This document shows, piece after piece, positions 8,023-14,794 of a stretch of DNA of 34,619 nucleotides (positions are counted from its first letter, which is position 1; each line of letters opens with the position of its first letter). The DNA is from an uncultured Candidatus Saccharibacteria bacterium. GTDB lineage: Bacteria; Patescibacteriota; Saccharimonadia; Saccharimonadales; Saccharimonadaceae. The stretch covers positions 1-34,619 of the forward strand of contig CAOZKB010000001.1 in NCBI GenBank assembly GCA_948571325.1. The letters run 5' to 3'. The notes under the pieces are model-generated. The model worked only from the letters and a program-made list of their open reading frames with translations. It did no database searches and was not told the origin of the DNA. The translations under genes and the position numbers were made by a program.

Positions 8023-9471
8023 TTATTTCTTTAAGTTTTTGGTGGTTCTATTACGTGGTTCTTGGTCTTCGCGGAAGCTGAAGAAAATTGGCGTGCCGAC
8101 GAAGGGGAATTTTTCACGGATTTTGCGCTCGAGGAAGCGCTTGTAGGACCAGTGTAATAGGCCTAAGTCGCGACCATGCACGACGAACCAAGGTGGACAG
8201 ATGTCGGTTTGGACCATATATTTGAGTTTGGGCCGAGTGTTTTTGAGGCCGGCAGGTGGATGGTCGATGACGGCTTCGGAGAGGATTTTGTTGAGTTCGG
8301 AAGTTTTGATTTCTTGATGACGAGTGGTGTCAATCTCGGTAGCGAGTTCAAAAAGTTTGGTGACGTTTTGACCGGTTTCGCTACTGGTAATAAGTACGGG
8401 AGCGTAAGGGAGAAAGTTGAAGTCGTATTCGAGTTTGTCGAGGATTTCGTCAGTATTATCGATTAAATCGGCTTTGGCAAGGACGATGATAATTCCCTTG
8501 CCGGCTTCGATGATTTGACCGGCGAGCGACTGATCAAGTTTAGAATGTGATTCGGTGGCATCGACGAGCAATGCACAAATATCAGCTTCTTCAATGGCAG
8601 CAAGAGTGCGCAAAGCGGAGAATTTTTCGATGCCGACTTCGCGTTTGCCAGGCTTGCGTAGGCCGGCGGTGTCGAGAATTTCGAGGGTGCGACCGTAATA
8701 TTTGATTTCGACGCGATTAACGTCTCGCGTGGTACCTTGACGAGAACTGACGAGGGCTTGTTGTTTTTGGCCAAGGGAGTTAAAAAGGCTACTTTTGCCA
8801 ACGTTAGGGCGGCCAATCAAAGCGATTTTAAGCGCAGTGCGCGATTTTTGTGACCAGTCATTATTTTTTTCGGGAGACACGTCCTCACGGCCTGTCGTTA
8901 CGGGCGTGAGGCGCTCATTCTCAGTCGTAGCTTCCGAAAGCTCCCGAGAAAAATCATGCCTGCTTTCAAAATCGCGTGCTGTACTTAAAATGTGGTTGAT
9001 AGCGGATTTGAGCTCTTTGGTGCCCTGTCCGGTGGTGGCGGAGATGCGGAAAGTTTGCGCGGGCTTGATGCCGAGGCGGAGAAATTCTTCATTTGGGAGA
9101 GAATCGCCGAGGTCGGACTTGTTTAGTAGGAGTAGTACGGGTTTTTTGGACTTGAGGGCAGATTTGGCGATTTGTTTGTCTTTGTCATCGGGATATTTAG
9201 TGCTGTCGAGGGTAAGAAGAATGAGTTCGGCACTGTCAATAGCGTCAGTAATTTGGTCTTGAATACCGGCTTCAAAATCGTCATCAGGGTCTTTGAGACC
9301 AGCAGTATCGATGAGGAGGAAACGATTATCAATGCGAGCTAAAACATTGTCTCGGGTAGTCCCCTCTTCGCGAGCGACGATAGCGATGTTTTTATGCGCA
9401 AAACGATTAAGCAGGCTAGATTTGCCAGCGTTAGTTTGACCAACGAGGGCGACGATAGGAAGTTTTTTCAT
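8023..9471 (-). CDS. der: Ribosome-assembly GTPase Der (EngA)
   Basis: 482 residues with two tandem GTPase domains and a C-terminal KH-like domain, the fixed layout of Der, which acts in 50S subunit maturation. Domain 1 has GQTNAGKSS (G1), GTTRD (G2), DTAGL (G3) and NKSD (G4); domain 2 has GRPNVGKSS, GTTRD, DTAGL and AKAD. The C-terminal part ends with the usual KH-like region (VHGRDLG, FLERKIREKF, FVGTPI). Start 9471 is chosen because TATAAT lies six bases upstream; the 12 extra residues of the longest frame would begin before that box. The linker between the G domains holds a palindrome-rich insert. Single gene; essential in most bacteria. Confidence 0.95.
   Translation of the reverse strand: MKKLPIVALVGQTNAGKSSLLNRFAHKNIAIVAREEGTTRDNVLARIDNRFLLIDTAGLKDPDDDFEAGIQDQITDAIDSAELILLTLDSTKYPDDKDKQIAKSALKSKKPVLLLLNKSDLGDSLPNEEFLRLGIKPAQTFRISATTGQGTKELKSAINHILSTARDFESRHDFSRELSEATTENERLTPVTTGREDVSPEKNNDWSQKSRTALKIALIGRPNVGKSSLFNSLGQKQQALVSSRQGTTRDVNRVEIKYYGRTLEILDTAGLRKPGKREVGIEKFSALRTLAAIEEADICALLVDATESHSKLDQSLAGQIIEAGKGIIIVLAKADLIDNTDEILDKLEYDFNFLPYAPVLITSSETGQNVTKLFELATEIDTTRHQEIKTSELNKILSEAVIDHPPAGLKNTRPKLKYMVQTDICPPWFVVHGRDLGLLHWSYKRFLERKIREKFPFVGTPIFFSFREDQEPRNRTTKNLKK
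8866..8952. repeat. Palindrome-rich insert inside the der linker
   Basis: Nested inverted repeats: CGGGAG (8871-8876) with CTCCCG (8941-8946), CCTCACG (8883-8889) with CGTGAGG (8905-8911), and AGCTT (8929-8933) with AAGCT (8938-8942), flanked by T- and A-runs. It encodes part of the variable linker between the two GTPase domains and keeps the reading frame. Confidence 0.5.
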
Positions 9472-9477
9472 ATTCTT

Positions 9478-9483
9478 ATTATA
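9478..9483 (-). promoter_or_regulatory. -10 box of der, leaderless arrangement
   Basis: Minus-strand TATAAT, six bases, then the ATG of der at 9471. No Shine-Dalgarno sequence. Confidence 0.6.
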
Positions 9484-9550
9484 ACATACTTTTTGGGAAA
9501 AAATCAAACCTTTATTTTTGTTTTTTGCTTATGTTATGATGGAGGGTAAT

Positions 9551-9839
9551 ATGAAACGGTATTTTACTACTTCTAATATTGGTTTCCGCTCGCGTATTTT
9601 TTTTGGGGGGGGGGGTATATTGTTTATTAGCTTATGCTAGTTTAGTTGGCTTAGCTCTGTTAATGGTACTGTTTTTTGTTACTAACGGTAATAGCGCCTT
9701 CTTCTGCATTAGAAAATAGTACAGATGGCGCTAGTGCAGAAGTAAATGTGGATGTTATACTTGGGGTTACGTAGTCGTTGCAAAAGGCACAAATGCTAAG
9801 GAGGCGCAGGCTATTCCAGTGCGCTGTTTGGTAAAATAG
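9551..9839 (+). pseudogene. Broken surface-protein gene (signal anchor plus FISUMP-like tail), with homopolymer tract
   Basis: An ATG behind GGAGGG (9541-9546) opens a frame that meets T8 and G11 and stops soon after. With one G fewer the frame continues into a good signal-anchor helix (CLLAYASLVGLALLMVLFFV). Further on, another frame reads a low-complexity start of an ectodomain (APSSALENSTDGASAEVNVD) up to a TAG, and the last ~22 codons read to IPVRCLVK, which resembles the V-R-C-x ending of FISUMP-type (Fib_succ_major) surface proteins. Several frameshifts and probably an internal deletion therefore separate the parts. It reads like a decayed relative of the fragment at 10832-11239 on the other side of the glycosyltransferase. 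Confidence 0.55.
9605..9615 (+). repeat. Eleven-G homopolymer tract preceded by eight T
   Basis: T8 (9597-9604) directly followed by G11 (9605-9615), placed 54 bases into the open frame. Such tracts slip in replication and are classic phase-variation switches; at G10 the signal-anchor helix comes in frame. The count may also be affected by sequencing error. Confidence 0.7.
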
Positions 9840-9881
9840 TGCAACAGTGGTAAGATATAGATAAGTAATTGAAGGATAAAT

Positions 9882-10835
9882 ATGAAAAAATTATTGTCCG
9901 TAGTGGTTCCCTGTTATAATGAGGCGCCAGTGTTGGATAAATTTTATACTGAAATTAATAAAGTAAGTCATGAAATGACAGAGTTGGGTTTTGAATTTTT
10001 GTTTGTGAACGATGGCAGTAAGGATGAGACGTTGAAGAAGATTGAAGAATTACGTAATAAAGATCCGCGCGTGAGGTTTGTGTCGTTTTCGCGGAATTTT
10101 GGTAAGGAGGCAGCGCTACTGGCTGGGTTGGATTATGCAAAGGGTGATTACGTGGTGGTGATGGATGCAGATTTGCAGGATCCGCCGGAAATGTTGCCAA
10201 AAATGTATGAATATATCAAAAGTGGTGAATATGATTCGGTGGGAACACGGCGGGTGACGCGTGAGGGTGAGCCGCCGATTCGAAGTTTTTTTGCGCGGAT
10301 TTTTTATAAATTGATTAATAGGATGTCGAAAGTTGAAATGGTGGATGGAGCACGGGACTATCGTTTAATGACGCGGCAAGTGGTAGATGCGATTATCTCA
10401 ATGCGAGAGTATAACCGTTATTCTAAGGGATTGTTTAGTTTTGTGGGGTTCCGGACGAAGTGGTTAGAGTACCAGAATGTGCAGCGAGTAGCTGGTGAAA
10501 CACACTGGTCATTCTGGGGGCTATTAGTGTATGCGATTGACGGAATTTGCGCGTTTTCGACGGTGCCGCTGATCTTGGCGGCGATTATGGGGTTAGTGTT
10601 TTGCTTGGCGGCGTTTGTGATGATTGTGGTGATTGTCGTGAAGACTTTGGCGTTTGGTGATCCGGTGGGCGGGTGGCCGAGTATGATTTGTGTGATTTTG
10701 CTGGTGGGGGGTATTCAGTTGCTGGCGTTGGGAATTATTGGACAATATCTGGCAAAAACTTATCTAGAAACTAAGGGGCGCCCCGTGTATATCGTGCAGC
10801 GGACGGAAGAGGATAGGGAGTTGGTCTTGGCTTAG
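9882..10835 (+). CDS. Family 2 glycosyltransferase, polyprenol-phosphate type (GtrB/DPM-like)
   Basis: 317 residues; ATG preceded by GAAGGA with a five-base gap. The N-terminal GT-A domain (~1-215) has VVPCYNE, FVNDGSKDET, SFSRNFGKEAAL and MDADLQDPPEM, the nucleotide-sugar and metal-binding motifs of dolichol-phosphate-mannose-synthase-like enzymes. Two C-terminal transmembrane helices (~225-255 and ~262-290) and the tail (GQYLAKTYLETKGRP) match GtrB/YkoT-type enzymes that load a sugar onto undecaprenyl phosphate on the inner face of the membrane. No partner flippase or polymerase is nearby. It is flanked on both sides by pieces of surface-protein genes. Confidence 0.85.
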   Translation: MKKLLSVVVPCYNEAPVLDKFYTEINKVSHEMTELGFEFLFVNDGSKDETLKKIEELRNKDPRVRFVSFSRNFGKEAALLAGLDYAKGDYVVVMDADLQDPPEMLPKMYEYIKSGEYDSVGTRRVTREGEPPIRSFFARIFYKLINRMSKVEMVDGARDYRLMTRQVVDAIISMREYNRYSKGLFSFVGFRTKWLEYQNVQRVAGETHWSFWGLLVYAIDGICAFSTVPLILAAIMGLVFCLAAFVMIVVIVVKTLAFGDPVGGWPSMICVILLVGGIQLLALGIIGQYLAKTYLETKGRPVYIVQRTEEDRELVLA

Positions 10836-11239
10836 CGTGCTAGGCAGCGGATTGGTAGGCCGTAGTTAGAGCGGGGAATGTAATATTCGGGGAACATATT
10901 GGTGACGCCAATATGGAAGGTTAGTGTGTTCGTACTGGTGGCGTAGGCAGTTAGGTCTAGGGCAATGATGCCAAATTGAACAAGCCCGTAGTAGTCGGTT
11001 TTGATGGTGGTATGCCCGCTACGTACGAAATATAATGGACTAGTGGCGATATTGAAATTGAGATGGTTGATGGTGCTAGTAATGTTTGATGCCATACCGT
11101 AGGCCGCAAAGAGGCGATTGAAAGTAGTGGAAGGGTAATTATTGCTGGTGGGTAGTTGCCAGTTGCTGGGGCAAATAGAACCAGGGGCTTCTGCGTCGGT
11201 GATTGTGTCGCCAGTACCAGCCGTGGCGGCGCCCCACTA
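10832..11239 (-). pseudogene. C-terminal fragment of a FISUMP-type surface protein
   Basis: An open minus-strand frame runs from a stop at 11237-11239 to TAA at 10832, overlapping the end of the glycosyltransferase gene. It reads about 134 residues without a credible start; the first internal Met is at 11095. The sequence has SICPSNWQLPT near the beginning, the C-P-x-x-W-x-L-P-T signature of Fib_succ_major (FISUMP) domains, and ends with YGLPIRCLAR, the usual R-C ending. The N-terminal signal and stalk are missing: the reading frame breaks off exactly where base composition changes and the integrated element begins. Confidence 0.6.
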
Positions 11240-11358
11240 ATAACGATAACCAGCCCCTATTTTATAAAGATTAAAATTGCCAAAACCAAATGTTATATCT
11301 ATTGTATCATACATAACCGCTACCGCGCAAGACCTTTTTATGAGAAAAATTGCCCCAC
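11240..11358. other. Non-coding junction; point of GC-skew reversal
   Basis: No gene is seen. The plus strand changes here from G-rich to C-rich. It contains an AT-rich stretch around 11285-11312 with a rough dyad (ATGTTATAT, then GTATCATACAT) of the size of a dif or attachment core. I cannot match it to a known dif sequence. Confidence 0.4.
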
Positions 11359-11387
11359 TTGCCATTATGCGTCGTTCGTGCTATAAT
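11359..11387 (+). promoter_or_regulatory. Promoter at the left end of the integrated element
   Basis: TTGCCA (11359-11364), 17 bases, TATAAT (11382-11387) preceded by TGC. The ATG of the next gene follows after seven bases, so the mRNA is expected to be leaderless or nearly so. Confidence 0.7.
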
Positions 11388-11394
11388 AAGGGTT

Positions 11395-11742
11395 ATGACT
11401 GAAGAAGAAATAAGGGCAGTTGTTGCCAACTTCGTAAATCGTTTGCGCAAAAAAGGGTTTAAGCAAAGTGGGTGCTTTATATTGCTTGAAGAACGAGCTG
11501 GTGTATATAATCTTCGCCTTGCCAAAGAAAAAGGCGGTTTATTCGCTATTTCCTACCCTGACGACCTCTCCGAGAAGTCCGCGACCGCCACCTGTGAATT
11601 ATCTGGCATATTGTATTATGCTCTCAAAAATCGGCAACGCAACCTCAAAGCAGCGCACGCCACTCCTAAGGAAGTGCGTGTTCAGAACGGACGCAAAGCC
11701 AGTCTGGAACGCTGGGGATCTGCCAACAAAAACAAAAATTAG
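11395..11742 (+). CDS. Hypothetical protein, first gene of the integrated element
   Basis: 115 residues, basic. The ATG at 11395 is preferred over an in-frame one at 11350, because the latter lies upstream of the promoter. The N-terminal ~25 residues form an amphipathic helix (EEEIRAVVANFVNRLRKKGF); the middle has beta-strand character (GVYNLRLAKEKGGLFAISY) and the tail is basic (NGRKASLERWG). No domain recognised. An overlapping frame at 11468-11800 is less likely because it lacks a promoter or ribosome site. Confidence 0.5.
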   Translation: MTEEEIRAVVANFVNRLRKKGFKQSGCFILLEERAGVYNLRLAKEKGGLFAISYPDDLSEKSATATCELSGILYYALKNRQRNLKAAHATPKEVRVQNGRKASLERWGSANKNKN

Positions 11743-11744
11743 AC

Positions 11745-11773
11745 TAGACGAAAGTGTTTTAGCTTGTTATAAT
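11745..11773 (+). promoter_or_regulatory. Promoter of a short hairpin RNA
   Basis: TAGACG (11745-11750), 17 bases, TATAAT (11768-11773). It starts a transcript near 11780 that runs into the long hairpin described next. Confidence 0.55.
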
Positions 11774-11779
11774 AGAAAC

Positions 11780-11863
11780 ATAATTTATTTAATCGACTAG
11801 AACAAAGCCCCTGAAAGGCGATTGGAGGTAGCAATACCACAATTACCTTGACGGGGCTTTTTC
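11780..11863 (+). ncRNA. Putative small RNA or leader attenuator ending in a long hairpin
   Basis: Four stacked helices can form: AAAGCCCC (11804-11811) with GGGGCTTT (11853-11860), AAGG (11815-11818) with CCTT (11846-11849), ATTG (11821-11824) with CAAT (11840-11843), and GGTA (11827-11830) with TACC (11835-11838), closed by a GCAA tetraloop of the GNRA type. The outer helix is followed by T's, as in an intrinsic terminator. An outermost TCGAC/GTCGA pairing is also possible. The unit has its own promoter and ends 48 bases before the next gene, so it is either a stand-alone small RNA or an attenuator ahead of 11911. Confidence 0.55.
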
Positions 11864-11910
11864 GTCGAACTTCTTATATTATAAATCATTAACAGAAAGG
11901 AGTAGTGCCT

Positions 11911-12297
11911 ATGAGCACTAGAAGTAGGATCGCTATTGCCATAAAAAATGGCAAGCAGACGACATATAAAAGTATATATTGTCATCTAGATGGCTACCCT
12001 GAGGGCGTAGGCGAAATGCTTACAACTTTTTACACTACGAGGCGCAAGATTAAGAAACTGATCAAAAGGGGTAATCTGTCCGTCCTGAATAGACAGACCG
12101 GAAGTAATTGTCGACTAGGGCGCTTATTCTCAAAAGACGCGTCCGTCGCATACCGAGATAGAGGCGACAAGAACACCAACGCGCTAGAAGCTACGAGTAT
12201 CGAGCAACTTCGAGAACAGGCGCGACACTACTTTGCGGAATATCTGTATATCTGGAACGATGGACTTGGCTGGCAATGCGAAGCCGTAAAGTGGTAA
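11911..12297 (+). CDS. Conserved phage-type hypothetical protein
   Basis: 128 residues from the ATG with AAAGGAG eight bases upstream; a GTG two codons earlier is too close to that site. The opening (STRSRIAIAIKNG, then YKSIYCHLDGYPEGVGEML) is a pattern I recognise from small proteins of many phages and mobile elements, with R-I-A-I near the start and Y-C-H-x-D-G-Y-P in the second strand. Their function is not known to me. The last part (FAEYLYIWNDGLGWQCEAVKW) is aromatic-rich. Follows the hairpin RNA in the early-type gene group of the element. Confidence 0.65.
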   Translation: MSTRSRIAIAIKNGKQTTYKSIYCHLDGYPEGVGEMLTTFYTTRRKIKKLIKRGNLSVLNRQTGSNCRLGRLFSKDASVAYRDRGDKNTNALEATSIEQLREQARHYFAEYLYIWNDGLGWQCEAVKW

Positions 12298-12380
12298 GAA
12301 TAAAAAGTAAGACAAACAAAATAAGCGAAGTTTCCGCGCGACGCTTGGCGTAGGGAGCTTAGCAATAGGTATAACACGCT

Positions 12381-12406
12381 AAAAACCTTTGAAGCGGAGG
12401 GTTTTT
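12381..12406 (+). terminator. Hairpin with T-run, probable terminator
   Basis: AAAAACC (12381-12387) pairs with GGTTTTT (12400-12406), with further pairs inside, ending in TTTTT. It lies after the 11911 gene and 25 bases before the next start, so it can end the first transcript or attenuate the second. Confidence 0.55.
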
Positions 12407-12431
12407 GACGCGCATAATTTGGAGGTAATAG

Positions 12432-12782
12432 ATGGCAAGCTCACTCAATGTCAATGGCATTGGGACTTCTAGAAAGAAGTCGTCATTGTCAATGATAGAT
12501 AAAGATGCATTTTTGGCAGAACTACGCGAACGAACCCGCAAGCCAATTCCGCAAACAGAACAATACATAGACTCAAAAGCTGACAGGCTAGTAGCGAAGT
12601 TTAACGCCCCAGAAAGTCGCGCCTTTTATTGCGACTGCGCCCGGTATTTATCGGAAAACTTTATCGAGTGCGCTATCGAAAATACATTTCGTCCACGACC
12701 GAGGAACCCTATTAGAAATAAGGCTGCTTATTTCGGGCGAGTATGCGTCAACGAACTGGTAAGATTAGGTATTTACCAGTAG
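12432..12782 (+). CDS. Hypothetical protein upstream of the recombinase
   Basis: 116 residues; ATG six bases after GGAGG (12421-12425). Charged and helical, with two cysteines close together (FYCDCARYL). Residues ~1-25 are Ser-rich. No known domain seen. It ends 50 bases before the recombinase start and is probably co-transcribed. In this position (just before a tyrosine recombinase) many elements encode an excision factor or replication accessory protein, but nothing in the sequence proves that here. Confidence 0.55.
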   Translation: MASSLNVNGIGTSRKKSSLSMIDKDAFLAELRERTRKPIPQTEQYIDSKADRLVAKFNAPESRAFYCDCARYLSENFIECAIENTFRPRPRNPIRNKAAYFGRVCVNELVRLGIYQ

Positions 12783-12832
12783 CCTATACCTGTTATCTCC
12801 GACCAATTTATCAACTAAACGGAGATTTACAA

Positions 12833-13804
12833 ATGAGTAATTTTACATACAAAAAAGAAGATCCTATCGCTATGATGACGCAATTCGCCTCGTGGGGTTT
12901 ACCACAGACGATGGTAGTAGCGAAAGATCCAAAAATCAGTATGGAAGAAGCCTTTAAGCGGCGCATCGACAATGATGTCGTAGCGGCCGGCGCTTCGCCA
13001 AAGACCGTGCGCCATTGCGAGTATATTGGTAGGTTGGCAACCGATTTCTTCGGCAAAGATAAAGAAATGACCACCCTCGACATTGACGATGTGCTCAATT
13101 ATCACGACCATCTAGCCTCGTGGCTACGTCCCGATACGGTACGCAAAGCCCTGACCGACCTCAAATGCGTCTTGCGCTGGTGCGCTATGCGGGGCTACCG
13201 CGTGCTACATCCCGATTTTATCAAACTGCCAAAGCACGAGAAACGCACCGTCAACTTTCTGACCGAAGAAGAAGTCTTTGAGTTTATCAATGTCGTGCGC
13301 CAACCTCGGATCGGTTTGTCGGAGCAAGGACGCTTGCGTAATGTGGCGATCTGCGAGTTGTTATACTCGAGTGGGGTGCGCGTGTCGGAACTTGTGGCAC
13401 TAAACCGCAAGCAGATCAAACGGCGCGAATTTGCCGTGGTTGGTAAGAGTAAGCTGGCGCGTCCGTGCTTCGTGTCGCCACGCGCCGATCACGCCCTCAA
13501 GGAATATCTTGCTACTCGTAAAGACAAGAACCCGGCGTTATTCCTGTCAACCGAGGAAGAAAAACGCCTAAGTGACCAAAGTGTGCGCAATGTCTTTAAG
13601 CGAGTGTGTATGATGTCGGACTTCGAGGGCGTCCACCCGCACACTTTCCGCCACTCGTTCGCCACAAACTTGATTAATCATGGCGTCGATATCAGCTTCG
13701 TAAGCAAGTTTCTCGGCCATGAAAGCCTTGATGTGACGAAGATCTACCTGCACTTTACTAATCAAGGCCTGAAGAAGATCCATCAAGCCGTAATGGGTTG
13801 CTAG
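12833..13804 (+). CDS. Tyrosine recombinase (integrase/XerC-D family)
   Basis: 323 residues from the ATG preceded by ACGGAGA. N-terminal ~35-125: SAM-like core-binding domain (KTVRHCEYIGRLATDFF). Catalytic domain ~145-320 with the complete set: Arg in SSGVRVSELV, Lys in VGKSKL, H-x-x-R in HPHTFRHSFAT, His in LGHESLDVT and nucleophilic Tyr in KIYLHF. Overall it is close to XerC/XerD, with about 30 extra N-terminal residues. Its place at the edge of the phage-like block and next to a GC-skew reversal fits either an element integrase or a Xer protein acting at dif. I favour element integrase because it is transcribed with small phage-type genes. Strong terminator behind it. Confidence 0.9.
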   Translation: MSNFTYKKEDPIAMMTQFASWGLPQTMVVAKDPKISMEEAFKRRIDNDVVAAGASPKTVRHCEYIGRLATDFFGKDKEMTTLDIDDVLNYHDHLASWLRPDTVRKALTDLKCVLRWCAMRGYRVLHPDFIKLPKHEKRTVNFLTEEEVFEFINVVRQPRIGLSEQGRLRNVAICELLYSSGVRVSELVALNRKQIKRREFAVVGKSKLARPCFVSPRADHALKEYLATRKDKNPALFLSTEEEKRLSDQSVRNVFKRVCMMSDFEGVHPHTFRHSFATNLINHGVDISFVSKFLGHESLDVTKIYLHFTNQGLKKIHQAVMGC

Positions 13805-13832
13805 AAATCGCACATTATGGAGGCAAAATATA

Positions 13833-13868
13833 AAGATGGTGCTTTTAGGTACGGCACCATCTTTTTTG
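13833..13868 (+). terminator. Rho-independent terminator of the recombinase operon
   Basis: AAGATGGTGC (13833-13842) pairs perfectly with GCACCATCTT (13854-13863), followed by a T-run. Confidence 0.95.
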
Positions 13869-13883
13869 TGCTAGCACTCCTCC

Positions 13884-13921
13884 GCGCCCTGACGCCGTCG
13901 GTCGTTCCGACCTTTGGGCGC
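13884..13921. repeat. GC-rich double inverted repeat
   Basis: GCGCCC (13884-13889) pairs with GGGCGC (13916-13921) and encloses GTCGG (13897-13901) with CCGAC (13907-13911). Lies just past the end of the minus-strand DUF3800 gene; may be its transcription end or a recombination structure. No T-run follows. Confidence 0.45.
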
Positions 13922-13942
13922 AAGCGCGTCGTCGCCGGCCAA

Positions 13943-14638
13943 CTACCTATCTCTAAACTCTTTCTTTTTAAGCGGCTTAAACATATATTTATTAATCATT
14001 TTATCGTCACCGAGAATATGTCGTTCAGATCGTGATAATGTGTGCCTGTCCATTTTCAACTTGGTGAGCGCCGCAGTACAAACAAAATCCGCCGCTTGGA
14101 GCATTTTATAATCTTGCTGTCGAGCAACCTTGATTTCTGGGTTATTAAACATAGCCGTACAGACCGCCATAATGATTTTAGCTACGCCGTCTTGCCCATT
14201 ATCATAGTAAACTTTCACCTTGTCGAATTGCACGAAGTATTGGTAATGTTGTCGAATAAAATCAGTAATCTGTTGAACGAGCTTCTTAGCAAGTTCCATA
14301 CTGGTATCAATATGTTTCTTCTCGACAATAAAGTTCTTGTAACTAAACTGAGCTTTCTCAATAAACGCCTTTGTACGACGAAAAATCTGTAACCGTTCTT
14401 CAACAGACATCGTAGCATATTCGTATTCGCGCCGAATTAGCGGTCCCATATGAACAAAGTTTCGCTTGAGCATAGTTTCGCTAAGCGCGCGGTCAAAGCT
14501 CTGGAACAAGCCAGACATATCGTCGGCTTGATTATGAAATACCATACTAATGATGTAGCAGGGGCACTTCGGGTCGTATGCCCCAAAATCACCGCTTTCG
14601 TCTATGAAGATGCTTAATTCTTTTGGTGATTGCGTCAT
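13943..14638 (-). CDS. DUF3800 family protein
   Basis: 231 residues when started at the ATG behind GAGGG; the longest frame begins 12 codons earlier. The opening LSIFIDESGDFG is the hallmark of DUF3800, followed by the central acidic motif VKVYYDNGQDG and the late LQAADFVCTAA, equivalent to the family's L-Q-x-A-D. The three acidic positions suggest an RNase H-like fold with a metal-dependent nuclease-type centre; that role is inferred, not proven for the family. DUF3800 genes are common in mobile elements and near defence genes. It has its own consensus promoter and a ~100-base leader with a GC-rich hairpin. Confidence 0.8.
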   Translation of the reverse strand: MTQSPKELSIFIDESGDFGAYDPKCPCYIISMVFHNQADDMSGLFQSFDRALSETMLKRNFVHMGPLIRREYEYATMSVEERLQIFRRTKAFIEKAQFSYKNFIVEKKHIDTSMELAKKLVQQITDFIRQHYQYFVQFDKVKVYYDNGQDGVAKIIMAVCTAMFNNPEIKVARQQDYKMLQAADFVCTAALTKLKMDRHTLSRSERHILGDDKMINKYMFKPLKKKEFRDR

Positions 14639-14677
14639 ATACAGCCCTCTATAAGTTTTATATCTAAGCACCAAAGT

Positions 14678-14696
14678 GGCGGGGGCTAGCCCCGCC
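14678..14696 (-). promoter_or_regulatory. GC-rich hairpin in the DUF3800 leader
   Basis: GGCGGGG and CCCCGCC pair around CTAG with one bulged G. In the minus-strand transcript it lies about 45 bases after the start and 40 before the ATG. No T-run follows, so it is more likely a translational or stability element than a terminator. Confidence 0.4.
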
Positions 14697-14738
14697 GATC
14701 GGTTGGACCAAGAGCGTTACGCCCAGCCCAGTGATTAC

Positions 14739-14767
14739 ATTATAGCACACCCGATTAATGATGTAAA
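14739..14767 (-). promoter_or_regulatory. Promoter of the DUF3800 gene
   Basis: On the minus strand TTTACA (14767-14762), 17 bases, TATAAT (14744-14739) preceded by TGTGC. A near-consensus extended -10 promoter. Confidence 0.75.
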
Positions 14768-14794
14768 GAGTTTTAGCTAGCGACTTTCCGCCCA

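Noticed and set aside
11285..11312. AT-rich dyad as a confirmed dif site
   Set aside because: The half-sites do not fit the known dif consensus well; only the position at the skew switch supports it.
12743..12832. Longer N-terminus of the recombinase (start at 12743)
   Set aside because: It overlaps the end of the preceding gene; the ATG at 12833 has its own ribosome site and the family's usual length.
13817..14035. 72-codon plus-strand frame after the recombinase
   Set aside because: It runs through the terminator hairpin and the end of the DUF3800 gene; no support.
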